Assembly (NCBI GenBank): GCA_946405625.1
Contig: CAMJHQ010000022.1
Location: 1 to 53,474 of the forward strand
Origin: an uncultured Lachnospiraceae bacterium
GTDB taxonomy: Bacteria > Bacillota > Clostridia > Lachnospirales > Lachnospiraceae
Length of the DNA: 53,474 bases
Direction of reading: 5' to 3'
Shown: positions 36,772 to 45,264 of the stretch, in pieces
Layout of the letters: every line of letters starts with the position of its first letter
How positions within the stretch are numbered: the first letter of the stretch is position 1
Position numbers and translations under genes: made by a program
The notes under the pieces: generated by a model
The model's database searches: none
The model's input: only the letters and a program-made list of their open reading frames with translations
Told to the model about the DNA's origin: nothing

Positions 36772-37503
36772 ATGACCATGATATTTATTTACGATGAGAA
36801 AGAAGCATCGATCATTAAAAAAGCAGTTCAGCTGGCATTTCCTTTTGAGAAGATAACAATTATATGTGATTATGATGAAGCATTAAAAGCAGCTTTATCG
36901 GGGGAATATGATATGTTTGTTGTCAATCAGGTGGGAGATCTGCATAAGTCAGGAAATGTTACTGGTATCAAGTTCATCAGGAAGCTTAGACGATTTGAAC
37001 AATATAAGTATACGGATATAGTTCTGACAGCGGATTATCCTGATTCGATATATATTATAAATCAAGGTCTGTTTTGTTGTGATATCCTTTCGGCTCCGAT
37101 AGATATTAATAAAGCTGTTGAACTGTTTAGATTTATAATCGGAAGAAGGAGAAGTCTGGCGCTTAAGAAAAGAACAAATGAAATTGTATTAACATTTAAG
37201 AGATATAACCATACAGAGTTTCTTCATCCCGGTAATATAATCATTACTGAGAAAAATGAGAGAAGACTTACAATCTGTACCGGCAGTAATAGGTATTCGA
37301 TGGATGTCAGAAGAGCCGGGGATATAGTTGAGAGGCTGATAAATTATGGCTTTGTACAGGTTAACAGGAGCGAATATGTTAATCCTGATTATATAGCAGG
37401 CTATAATGATAAGGAGCTTATAATGATCGGACTTAATGAAACTATACATGTCACAGCATCGGGAATGGGAAGGCTGAGTGATGCATTTAATATTAACTTA
37501 TAA
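36772..37503 (+). CDS. LytTR-family DNA-binding protein with pseudo-receiver
   Basis: The 243 residues follow the LytR/AlgR plan: an N-terminal receiver-like domain (about 1-120) and a C-terminal LytTR domain (about 140-240). The LytTR part is recognised by its strand pattern and the RAGDIVERLINYGFVQVNRSEYVNPDYIAGY segment. Acidic residues near 8-9 (YDEKE) are kept. The phosphoacceptor position has Asn52 (DMFVVNQ), and the conserved Lys before Pro is replaced (ILSAPID), so it is probably not phosphorylated normally. AAGGAG precedes ATG. No histidine kinase is adjacent. It follows a terminator and precedes pyrF, which has its own promoter, so it is probably a single transcription unit. Confidence 0.8.
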   Translation: MTMIFIYDEKEASIIKKAVQLAFPFEKITIICDYDEALKAALSGEYDMFVVNQVGDLHKSGNVTGIKFIRKLRRFEQYKYTDIVLTADYPDSIYIINQGLFCCDILSAPIDINKAVELFRFIIGRRRSLALKKRTNEIVLTFKRYNHTEFLHPGNIIITEKNERRLTICTGSNRYSMDVRRAGDIVERLINYGFVQVNRSEYVNPDYIAGYNDKELIMIGLNETIHVTASGMGRLSDAFNINL

Positions 37504-37505
37504 AC

Positions 37506-37534
37506 TTTACTATGATACATAATTTTGATAAAAT
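37506..37534 (+). promoter_or_regulatory. Promoter of pyrF
   Basis: TTTACT (37506-37511), a 17-base spacer and TAAAAT (37529-37534), starting three bases after the previous stop codon. The leader is about 50 bases, too short for a PyrR-type attenuator, and none is seen. Confidence 0.65.
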
Positions 37535-37590
37535 ATGTAGGATTGAGTGTCGGTAGGGCATTCAAATAATTAATGAAAGAGGTAATATAA

Positions 37591-38511
37591 ATGATATCTA
37601 AGCTTATTACGGAAATTAAAAAGAAGAATGCACCGGTTGTAGTAGGACTTGATCCTCAGATGGCATTTCTTCCTAAGTTTCTTCTGGATAAAGCAATAAA
37701 GGAAAAAGGGGAAACTCTTGAAGCTGCGGCAGATGCGATTTTCGAATATAATAAGGGACTTATGGATGCAGTTGCAGATCTTATTCCGGCTGTAAAACCT
37801 CAGATTGCAATGTATGAGATGTTCGGTGTTCCGGGAGTTGCTGCATATAAGAAAACGGTTGATTATGCACACGATAAGGGTCTTGTAGTAATAGGCGATA
37901 TCAAAAGAGGTGATATAGGTTCAACATCCGGAGCGTATGCTATCGGACATATAGGAAAGATAACTGTAGGAAATACAGAGATTGCTCCTTTCGATGAGGA
38001 TATTGTAACTGTTAATCCTTACCTTGGTTCTGACGGAGTTAAGCCGTTTATCGAAATCTGTAATTCATGTGATAAGGGTATTTTCGTTCTTGTTAAGACT
38101 TCGAATCCATCATCGGGTGAATTCCAGGATAAGAAGATCGGAGATAAGACTCTTTACGAAGAAGTTGCTGATACTGTAAGCGAATGGGGTAAGGAATCAA
38201 TGGATGGCGACTACAGTAATGTAGGTGCGGTTGTTGGTGCTACATATCCTGAAATGGGTATTGAGCTTAGAAAAAGAATGAAGAATACATATATCCTTGT
38301 ACCGGGCTACGGTGCACAGGGTGGTAAGGGCAGTGACCTTAAGGGATATTTCAATGAAGATGGTCTCGGAGCAATAGTCAATTCTTCAAGAGGCATCATA
38401 GCTGCTTATAAGAATGAGAAATATGCATCTTTCGGTGAAGAAGGTTATGCGGATGCTGCAAGACAGGCTACTGTCGATATGATCGAGGATATTTCACAGG
38501 CTATCGGATAA
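37591..38511 (+). CDS. pyrF: Orotidine 5'-phosphate decarboxylase (type 2)
   Basis: It converts OMP to UMP, the last step of de novo UMP synthesis. The 306 residues fit the longer type 2 family. Hallmarks are PVVVGLDPQ near the N-terminus, the catalytic GDIKRGDIGST (Lys105), TVNPYLGSDG and VPGYGAQGG. GAAAGAGG precedes ATG. It is the first of pyrF-pyrK-pyrD on the plus strand. The 296-base gap to pyrK is filled by a degenerate repeat array whose unit resembles this gene's own last codons. Confidence 0.95.
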   Translation: MISKLITEIKKKNAPVVVGLDPQMAFLPKFLLDKAIKEKGETLEAAADAIFEYNKGLMDAVADLIPAVKPQIAMYEMFGVPGVAAYKKTVDYAHDKGLVVIGDIKRGDIGSTSGAYAIGHIGKITVGNTEIAPFDEDIVTVNPYLGSDGVKPFIEICNSCDKGIFVLVKTSNPSSGEFQDKKIGDKTLYEEVADTVSEWGKESMDGDYSNVGAVVGATYPEMGIELRKRMKNTYILVPGYGAQGGKGSDLKGYFNEDGLGAIVNSSRGIIAAYKNEKYASFGEEGYADAARQATVDMIEDISQAIG

Positions 38512-38755
38512 TTAAACGGCTGTTGGATAATTTACATGTAATCGGAAAATATTACAGGCTGCATGGTAAATAGTACATGCTGTCGGAATATATTGCAGGC
38601 TGTTAAATAATATTACAGGCTGTTGAAAAATAATGCATGCTGTCAGAATATTGCAGGCTGTCGGAAAATATTACAGGCTGCTGGAAATATTACAGGTTGT
38701 TGGATTATTTACAGGCTGTTTGATATTTTACAGGTTGTCAGATGATCAGCAGGAG
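38497..38755 (+). repeat. Degenerate tandem array of about 20-bp units between pyrF and pyrK
   Basis: About 12 to 13 units of 18-21 bases with the approximate consensus GGCTGTYGGAAAATATTACA run head to tail from the end of pyrF through most of the gap. Clear units begin with GGCTG, TGCTG or GGTTG at about 38518, 38557, 38578, 38598, 38618, 38638, 38655, 38675, 38694, 38713 and 38732. The pyrF end itself (CACAGGCTATCGGATAATTA, covering the stop) looks like a diverged unit. No open frame or T-tract hairpin is present. Confidence 0.8.
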
Positions 38756-38807
38756 ATTATCGGATGGTATGTCGTAAAAATGGCAAATAATTGAAAGAGG
38801 TTATCTT

Positions 38808-39584
38808 ATGGATAAGTATAAATGCAGAGTAGTAAGTCAGGACTTGCTTGCTGAAGGTATATTCAGTTTATGGATTGATGCACCTCAGCTGGTTAAGGAT
38901 GCACATTCGGGACAGTTTGTATCGGTTTTCATTACAGATCCTTCAAGGATTCTTCCAAGACCGATCAGTATATGTGATCTTGATAAGGAAAACGGACTCC
39001 TCAGACTTGTTTACAGGATTGCAGGAGAAGGTACAAGACTTATAAGTATGCTCACACCGGGTGATGCAGTAGAGCTTCTCGGACCTTTGGGTAACGGATA
39101 TAAGATTGATACCAGAAAACCGCTTCTTCTCGGAGGTGGTATAGGAATTCCTCCGATGCTCAGACTTGCAAAGGAGCTTCGCGAATCGGGTGTTGCAAAG
39201 GAAGATATCAAGGTTGTTCTTGGATTCAGAGATGAAACATTTCTTCTGGATGATTTTGAAGAGGTTTCAACAGTATATTTAACCAGTGATTCAGGCAGTG
39301 TTGGCGTTCAGGGAAATGTACTGGATGGAGTAAGAGAATATAAGATCGAATCTGATATGATATTTGCCTGTGGCCCTACACCGATGCTTCGAGCTATAAA
39401 GGCTTATTCCGGAGAGACCGGAATAAAGGCTCAGCTTTCACTTGAAGAAAGAATGGCATGTGGCGTAGGAGCGTGCCTTGCATGCGTATGTGAAAGCACG
39501 GATACCGATGATCATTCAAAGGTTCATAATAAGAGAATATGTAAGGATGGTCCTGTATTTTTTGCTGAGGAGGTGGTTCTTTAA
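38808..39584 (+). CDS. pyrK: Dihydroorotate dehydrogenase electron transfer subunit
   Basis: It passes electrons from the PyrD flavin to NAD+ through FAD and a [2Fe-2S] cluster. The 258 residues have a ferredoxin-reductase-like FAD domain (RPISICDLD, GEGTRLIS), an NAD domain (LLLGGGIGIPPMLRLA, FACGPTPMLRA) and the cluster ligands Cys218, Cys223, Cys226 and Cys245 (CGVGACLAC and ICKDGPVF). GAAAGAGG precedes ATG. Its stop and the pyrD start share a base (TAATG), so the two subunits are coupled. Confidence 0.95.
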   Translation: MDKYKCRVVSQDLLAEGIFSLWIDAPQLVKDAHSGQFVSVFITDPSRILPRPISICDLDKENGLLRLVYRIAGEGTRLISMLTPGDAVELLGPLGNGYKIDTRKPLLLGGGIGIPPMLRLAKELRESGVAKEDIKVVLGFRDETFLLDDFEEVSTVYLTSDSGSVGVQGNVLDGVREYKIESDMIFACGPTPMLRAIKAYSGETGIKAQLSLEERMACGVGACLACVCESTDTDDHSKVHNKRICKDGPVFFAEEVVL

Positions 39585-40486
39585 TGGATATGTCAGTTGA
39601 TATATGCGGAGTTAAGCTTAAGAACCCTGTAACGGTTGCTTCAGGTACCTTCGGTTCCGGAATGGAATATGATGAGTTTTTTGATATATCCAGACTCGGA
39701 GCTGTAACCACAAAGGGAGTAGCAAATGTTCCTTGGCCGGGAAATCCAACACCGAGAATTGCTGAAACTGCCAGTGGAATGATGAATGCTATCGGTCTGC
39801 AGAATCCAGGAATTGATACATTTATTGAAAGAGATCTGGAGTTCCTGAAAAGTAAGGATACAGCAGTGATTGTAAATGTATGTGGTCATTCGGAAGCTGA
39901 ATATCTGGAAGTTGTTGAAAGACTCGGTGATGAGAAAAGGGTCGATCTTCTAGAGATAAATGTTTCCTGCCCTAATGTCAAGGAGGGCGGAATTGCTTTT
40001 GGCGTTGAACCGGGAGCACTTAATCATATTACATCTGAGATAAAGAAGAAGGCGGTTCAGCCTGTTATTATGAAGCTCAGTCCGAATGTAACAAATATTG
40101 CAGAAATGGCAAAGGCTGCTGTTGACGGTGGTGCTGATGCACTTTCACTTATCAATACGCTTACAGGTATGAAGATAGATATTGAGAAAAGAGCTTTTGC
40201 TATAGCTAATACTACCGGTGGTCTTTCAGGACCTGCTATCAAGCCTGTTGCACTCAGAATGGTTTATCAGGTGTGCCATGCGGTTGATGTTCCGGTAATC
40301 GGTATGGGTGGAATTTCAACACCTGAAGATGCGATTGAATTTATTATGGCAGGAGCAACTGCTGTTGCTGTAGGAACAGCCAATTTCAGTGATCCTTATA
40401 CAACACTGAAGGTAATAAGCGGTATAGAGGATTTCATGAAGAGGAAGGGTATCGACAATCTGTCAGAAATCAGAAAGTGCTTATAA
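39584..40486 (+). CDS. pyrD: Dihydroorotate dehydrogenase, NAD-dependent (type 1B) catalytic subunit
   Basis: It oxidises dihydroorotate to orotate with FMN. The 300 residues show the class 1B pattern with catalytic Cys129 in NVSCPNVKEGG, an N-terminal TVASGTFGSGMEY, KLSPNVTNI, NTLTGM and the phosphate-binding IGMGGISTPEDAIEFI and AVGTANF motifs. It overlaps pyrK by one base. Together they form the PyrDB-PyrK heterotetramer usual in Firmicutes. No pyrE follows; a small membrane-protein gene comes next. Confidence 0.95.
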   Translation: MDMSVDICGVKLKNPVTVASGTFGSGMEYDEFFDISRLGAVTTKGVANVPWPGNPTPRIAETASGMMNAIGLQNPGIDTFIERDLEFLKSKDTAVIVNVCGHSEAEYLEVVERLGDEKRVDLLEINVSCPNVKEGGIAFGVEPGALNHITSEIKKKAVQPVIMKLSPNVTNIAEMAKAAVDGGADALSLINTLTGMKIDIEKRAFAIANTTGGLSGPAIKPVALRMVYQVCHAVDVPVIGMGGISTPEDAIEFIMAGATAVAVGTANFSDPYTTLKVISGIEDFMKRKGIDNLSEIRKCL

Positions 40487-40499
40487 CGGATTTCTATGG

Positions 40500-40838
40500 A
40501 TGTCGTCAGTGTTATCTATGAAGAGACATGTTAAGAGATATCGTTTTGCTGATGAAATGATTTCGGTGGATGTAGTGATTTCCTCGATACTCGGTATTCT
40601 ATCGGTTCTCGGAACGATATCAATAGTGATATACGGAATAATTAAAAGAGGTACGGCGCTATATACAGCAGGCGCCGTGCTTCTTGCTGATCTTTTGGCG
40701 GGATTGACGGCGCTTGCATTTGCAATTCTTGCCAGGAAGGCTAATGAAGGATCAGCTAGAAGTAAGCGAATGGCTATGTGGATAAGCATTATAGCAATTC
40801 TGCTTGTCGGTGCTGTATTTTTATGCAGCAGATTTTAA
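40500..40838 (+). CDS. Small three-helix membrane protein, unknown
   Basis: The 112 residues have a basic N-terminus (KRHVKRYRF) and three likely membrane helices at about 24-47, 55-80 and 92-110. The ribosome site is weak for each candidate start; the second in-frame ATG at 40518 (MKRHVKRYRF) is equally plausible. It lies 13 bases after pyrD and 31 bases before the peptidase gene on the same strand. It resembles small integral membrane proteins seen in Lachnospiraceae (perhaps DUF6142), but I cannot confirm a family. Confidence 0.6.
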   Translation: MSSVLSMKRHVKRYRFADEMISVDVVISSILGILSVLGTISIVIYGIIKRGTALYTAGAVLLADLLAGLTALAFAILARKANEGSARSKRMAMWISIIAILLVGAVFLCSRF

Positions 40839-40869
40839 TGATTGCATTTTAAATGTGAAGGGGTGAATA

Positions 40870-42918
40870 ATGGTACTTTCAGATGAAGAAAAGGAAAGGT
40901 TTGATCTTGCTCTTGGCAGGATCAGAGAGATATCAGAGAATCCCGGGCTTGGATTTCCGGAATACTCTGACTTTTTTGTTTGCACTGCAGCGGACATATG
41001 CAGGGTTTTTGGTATTTTTGAAGAAATCGGTAAAGAAGGCTATTTCGATAAAGATATAGATAGTCTTAAAAAGGATAATGAAAATCTTTTCAGAAGCGTG
41101 CTTCCGGCTAATTACGGAAGCAGCTATGCAAATCCGGATTATGCTGAGGAAAAGCTGGGTATTTTCGGACATGAGATGTCATATTTAGCTGCGGAGCTTG
41201 TTTATCTGCCTCAGCTTATCGTGGATAAGAAATATTATGATGTCCTTATACTTATGGAACTGTTTCTTGAACTCTATGGTCTCTTTACGGATGAGGTTAA
41301 ACCTACTTCAAAGGCTGTAAGTGAGACATTATTCTACCATGCATTTGATTATGTTGAATATTATACGCTTGAAAGACTTAGGGATACTATGGTTCCGTCT
41401 GAAAATACAGCTTATGATATCGTTATGAATTTAGACCATGATGATCCTGCTTACCTCTTCAGATATGGAGAATACATTTCCGATAATGAGATCAAACTTT
41501 CGGAGTATTTAAGTCGCTTGAGTGAAGAAGAGATAGACAGAATGGCAGAGGTCTTTACATCGGGCTTCAGACGTGGATTTGATGTTATGAGAGTACCTTT
41601 CGAGGGAAAGAAGGCAGTAAATATCAGATATCATATCGGAGAAGAAAGAATAGTAAAATCCGCCGTTAAGAAGTTTAGGGCCATGGGACTTGAGTCAATC
41701 CTTAACAGATATGCCGTTAACAGAATCTGCAGACGTGGAGTGATCAAGCAGGGATATGAGGCAACATCCGTAAACGACCAGTTTGAATATGATCACAGAA
41801 TGGATGAATCCGTATACCTTGACGGAAGATTTGCCGACAGAAGAATAAATGCTTCAGAAGCTGCATATGAGCAGCTGAAGGAATATTCTTCGCAATTCGC
41901 AGGTCCGGCTGTAATGGAAACCTTCGGTGAAGAACTTTTTGATCCTGAAGCAAAGGAAAGTGTAGCGAGACTTAATCCGTCACAGGAAGAGATATCGATA
42001 GATATGAATCGTAAGCTTTCTGTAATATCGAATAAGTATATTCCGGGTGATGAATATTCATTTACTATCATTGCATTTCCGCTTCCTTCGATAGGAGAGG
42101 ATTTTGATGAGATATTTAAGGAGACGATGATCCTCAATACTCTAGATAATGATAAATATTCAGCAGTTCAGCAGAAGATTATAGATGCTCTTGATACATC
42201 GGATTATGTAGAGGTTATAGGTTCTGAAGGAAACGAAACCAATATGCATGTTTCTATGAGACATCTTAATGATCCCGCTAAAGAGACTCAGTTTGAGAAT
42301 TGCGTTGCAGATGTAAATATTCCTCTTGGTGAAGTCTTTACTTCACCTGTACTTAAAGGAACTTACGGAAGACTCCAGGTAAGCTCTGCTTATCTCGGAG
42401 GATACCATTTTGAAAATATAACAATTGATTTTGAAGACGGTATGGTAAAAGACTATACTTGCAGTAATTATGAGAATGAGGAAGACGGTAAGAGATATAT
42501 TAAAGAGAATATACTTTTTAATCATGATTCTCTTCCGATCGGCGAGTTTGCCATAGGTACAAATACTGTTGCATACAGTATGGCAAGACGTTTTGACATA
42601 CTCGATAAGCTTCCGATCCTTATAGTTGAGAAGACAGGACCGCATTTTGCCGTAGGTGATACATGTTACAGCCATGCAGAGGATAAGAAGGTTTACAATC
42701 CTGACGGTAAAGAGATCATTTCCAGAGAAAATGATTTCTCTATGATGAGAAATACAGATCCTGAGAAGGCTTATTTCAACTGCCATACGGATATCACTAT
42801 ACCTTACAGTGAACTGGGGAATATTACAGCTGTATATAGTGATGGTTCGAGAAAAGATATTATCAGAGACGGTAGATTTGTTCTTCCGGGAACAGAAATT
42901 TTAAATGATGCTTTGTAA
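40870..42918 (+). CDS. M29-family aminopeptidase with long N-terminal extension
   Basis: The 682 residues exceed the usual 370-420 of M29 (AmpS/PepS/AmpT) enzymes. The C-terminal half matches the family's two-metal site in order: Glu488 (PLGEVFTSPV), Glu559 (GEFAIGTN), His592 and Tyr600 (HFAVGDTCY), and His639 and Asp641 (HTD). These use divalent metals to release N-terminal amino acids. The first 350 residues are mostly helical with no motif I recognise. GAAGGGG precedes ATG. The protein has no signal peptide and is probably cytosolic. Co-transcription with the upstream genes is possible, since no terminator separates them. Confidence 0.8.
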   Translation: MVLSDEEKERFDLALGRIREISENPGLGFPEYSDFFVCTAADICRVFGIFEEIGKEGYFDKDIDSLKKDNENLFRSVLPANYGSSYANPDYAEEKLGIFGHEMSYLAAELVYLPQLIVDKKYYDVLILMELFLELYGLFTDEVKPTSKAVSETLFYHAFDYVEYYTLERLRDTMVPSENTAYDIVMNLDHDDPAYLFRYGEYISDNEIKLSEYLSRLSEEEIDRMAEVFTSGFRRGFDVMRVPFEGKKAVNIRYHIGEERIVKSAVKKFRAMGLESILNRYAVNRICRRGVIKQGYEATSVNDQFEYDHRMDESVYLDGRFADRRINASEAAYEQLKEYSSQFAGPAVMETFGEELFDPEAKESVARLNPSQEEISIDMNRKLSVISNKYIPGDEYSFTIIAFPLPSIGEDFDEIFKETMILNTLDNDKYSAVQQKIIDALDTSDYVEVIGSEGNETNMHVSMRHLNDPAKETQFENCVADVNIPLGEVFTSPVLKGTYGRLQVSSAYLGGYHFENITIDFEDGMVKDYTCSNYENEEDGKRYIKENILFNHDSLPIGEFAIGTNTVAYSMARRFDILDKLPILIVEKTGPHFAVGDTCYSHAEDKKVYNPDGKEIISRENDFSMMRNTDPEKAYFNCHTDITIPYSELGNITAVYSDGSRKDIIRDGRFVLPGTEILNDAL

Positions 42919-42937
42919 TTTACAGAAACAGTCCGGG

Positions 42938-42977
42938 GGATTTATCACGGATATGCTATAAGCGATAAATCCTCGCT
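42938..42977 (+). other. Leader with two mutually exclusive hairpins before pdp
   Basis: GGATTTATC (42938-42946) can pair with GATAAATCC (42964-42972). Alternatively AGCGA (42961-42965) can pair with TCGCT (42973-42977), using part of the same segment. No T-tract follows either. It lies 25 bases before the pdp start. Confidence 0.4.
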
Positions 42978-43001
42978 GTTGCAATAGATGGGGGTGCTGC
43001 T

Positions 43002-44321
43002 ATGAGGATGTATGATATTATCGATAAGAAGAAAAAAGGCGATGCTCTTTCTGATGAAGAGATAGAGTTTTTTGTTAAGGGGTTTACTTCGGGTGATATT
43101 CCTGATTATCAGGCTTCGGCTCTTATGATGGCAATCTGCCTTAAGGGGATGAACGAAGCAGAAACAACGAAGCTTACCATGGCGATGATGGAAAGTGGAG
43201 ATGTGATGGATCTTTCGTCGATAGAAGGACTCAAGCTTGATAAGCATTCTACGGGAGGTATCGGTGACAAGACTACACTCGTTATTGAACCGATAATGGC
43301 TGCTCTCGGAGGCAAAGTTGCAAAGATGAGCGGACGAGGTCTTGGTGCAACCGGTGGAACAATCGATAAGCTCGACAGTATACCCGGTTTTTCATCCGAA
43401 CTCAGTGAAGAAAGATTTATTGAGCAGGTTAAAGAAATCGGTATGGTCGATGCGGCACAGACAAAGAATCTTGTTCCTGCCGATAAGAAGCTGTATCAGT
43501 TAAGAGATGTTACTGCAACCGTTGATAATATTTCTCTTATCGCTTCAAGCATAATGAGTAAGAAGCTCGCTTCGGGTGCTGATGTTATACTTCTGGATGT
43601 TAAATGCGGAAGCGGGGCTTTCATGCAGGATTATGAAAGTGCTGTGAAGCTTGCCGAAACAATGATAAAGATCGGCAATAACTGCGGAAGAAGAACGGCT
43701 GCGCTTATAACCGATATGGATCAGCCGCTTGGACATGCAGTCGGAAACAGTCTGGAGGTTCTTGAGGCTGTTGAGGTCCTTAAAGGACATGGAGAAGAAA
43801 GACTCACAGAAATATGTAAAGAGCTTTCAGCTTACCTCTATGTAATGTCCGATCTGTCTGATGAAAAGGATGAGTCAAAAAGATGGGAAGAAGCATACAG
43901 AGTTATCGATGAGGTTATTTCGTCGGGTAAAGCACTTCTTAAATTTCGTGAATTTGTTAAGGCACAGGGCGGCGATGACAGCTTTGTTGACGATCCGACA
44001 GTTTTAAAGCAGGCTTTGTATAAGAAAGATATTATTTCTGACAGGGATGGATATCTCTCTTACTGCGATGCAACAAAGGTAGGCCTTGTATCGTGCATGC
44101 TCGGAGCAGGAAGAGTTACAAAAGAAGATTCTATTGACAGCTCGGCAGGAATCATAATAAACAAAAAGCTCGGAGATCATGTAGAGTCCGGCGAGATTTT
44201 AGCTACTTTATATACCGATAAACAGGATGTTCTTGAAAAGGCCGAAGAGGATTTTCTGAGTGCATACAGGATATCGGATAATAAAGTTGAAAAAAGACCG
44301 GTTATTATAAAAAGAATCTGA
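43002..44321 (+). CDS. pdp: Pyrimidine-nucleoside phosphorylase
   Basis: It splits uridine, thymidine and deoxyuridine with phosphate in salvage. The 439 residues match the Pdp/DeoA family: MRMYDIIDKKKKGDALSDEEI at the N-terminus, the phosphate and substrate loop KHSTGGIGDKTTL, the GRGLGATGGTIDKLDSIPGF signature, SKKLASGAD and the C-terminal domain with GDHVESGEILATLYTD. Activity on several pyrimidine nucleosides is usual in Firmicutes. The start is ATG after a GGGGG-type site. It is the last gene before a promoter at 44387. Confidence 0.94.
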   Translation: MRMYDIIDKKKKGDALSDEEIEFFVKGFTSGDIPDYQASALMMAICLKGMNEAETTKLTMAMMESGDVMDLSSIEGLKLDKHSTGGIGDKTTLVIEPIMAALGGKVAKMSGRGLGATGGTIDKLDSIPGFSSELSEERFIEQVKEIGMVDAAQTKNLVPADKKLYQLRDVTATVDNISLIASSIMSKKLASGADVILLDVKCGSGAFMQDYESAVKLAETMIKIGNNCGRRTAALITDMDQPLGHAVGNSLEVLEAVEVLKGHGEERLTEICKELSAYLYVMSDLSDEKDESKRWEEAYRVIDEVISSGKALLKFREFVKAQGGDDSFVDDPTVLKQALYKKDIISDRDGYLSYCDATKVGLVSCMLGAGRVTKEDSIDSSAGIIINKKLGDHVESGEILATLYTDKQDVLEKAEEDFLSAYRISDNKVEKRPVIIKRI

Positions 44322-44386
44322 TGATCCCGGTTTAAAGGATACGTGCTCACACTCGTCCAAAATGATGATTGCTGTTAAAATATTAT

Positions 44387-44415
44387 TTGTATAATTATGT
44401 TGTATAAGATATAAT
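44387..44415 (+). promoter_or_regulatory. Promoter of pspA
   Basis: TTGTAT (44387-44392), a 17-base spacer and a perfect TATAAT (44410-44415). A small hairpin TTCAC/GTGAA (44429-44433 with 44441-44445) lies in the leader. Confidence 0.75.
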
Positions 44416-44474
44416 AATAAAAGTGATTTTCACATAATAAGTGAAGGATTTATTATTCAAGGAGGATTTTATAT

Positions 44475-45167
44475 ATGGGAATCATTTCAAGATTTAAAGA
44501 CATCATGTCATCTAACATCAACGCACTTCTCGATAAGGCAGAAGATCCTGAAAAGATGATCGATCAGACAATGAGAAATCTCAACAAGGATCTTGCTAAG
44601 GTTCGTGAAGAGACAGCTGCTGTTATGGCCGATGAGAACAAAGCTAAGAGACAGCTTGATGAAGCTACTGCAGAAGTTAATAAGATGCAGAGCTATGCTG
44701 AGAAAGCAGTTCTTGCCGGAAATGATGCTGATGCTGCTAAGTTCCTTCAGGAGAAGGCTAAGCTTCAGGCTAGACAGGCAAGCTTCCAGAAGACTTATGA
44801 AGCTGCGGCAGCTAACTCTATGAAGATGCGTCAGATGCATGATAAGCTTATAAGTGATATATCAGAGCTCGAGTCAAGAAGAGATGCTATCAAGGCTAAG
44901 ATCCGTGTTGCTAAAGCACAGCAGGATATCAACAAGATTACATCTACAGTTTCAGATTCTTCTTCAAGTATCGCTGCATTCCAGAGAATGGAAGATAAGG
45001 CAGATGCTATGCTTGACAGAGCTGAAGCTGAGTCAGCACTTAATATGTCTGTTGCTGCAAATGAAGTAGATAATCTTACTGCTAAGTATGATGCTACTCC
45101 GGATGGCGGCGTTGCAGATGAGCTTGCTGCACTTAAGGCTAAGCTTGGAGTTACATCAGCAGAGTAA
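44475..45167 (+). CDS. pspA: PspA/IM30 family membrane-stress protein
   Basis: The 230 residues are an almost wholly helical ESCRT-III-like protein. The N-terminal amphipathic helix MGIISRFKDIMSSNINALLDKAEDPEKMIDQTM is the family signature, followed by long coiled-coil helices to about 200 and a short C-terminal part. PspA coats and repairs the inner membrane under envelope stress. AAGGAGG precedes ATG. It has its own promoter and terminator, so it is transcribed alone. No PspB or PspC gene is near. Confidence 0.93.
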   Translation: MGIISRFKDIMSSNINALLDKAEDPEKMIDQTMRNLNKDLAKVREETAAVMADENKAKRQLDEATAEVNKMQSYAEKAVLAGNDADAAKFLQEKAKLQARQASFQKTYEAAAANSMKMRQMHDKLISDISELESRRDAIKAKIRVAKAQQDINKITSTVSDSSSSIAAFQRMEDKADAMLDRAEAESALNMSVAANEVDNLTAKYDATPDGGVADELAALKAKLGVTSAE

Positions 45168-45190
45168 TTGTCTGATCAAACTGAGACTAT

Positions 45191-45227
45191 GAGGCCTTCT
45201 CGTTATGACGAGGGGCCTCTTCTTTTT
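45191..45227 (+). terminator. Terminator of pspA
   Basis: The stem GAGGCC...CTCG (45191-45202) pairs with CGAGGGGCCTC (45209-45219), with a small irregularity, and is followed by a T-rich run to 45227. It is 23 bases past the stop codon. Confidence 0.8.
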
Positions 45228-45264
45228 CGTTAACAGATGAAAATATAGAAGGATGTTTTTTTGA

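Noticed and set aside
38497-38755. Possible CRISPR array in the pyrF-pyrK gap
   Set aside because: Units are contiguous, diverged and about 20 bases with no unique spacers, and no cas genes occur in the window.
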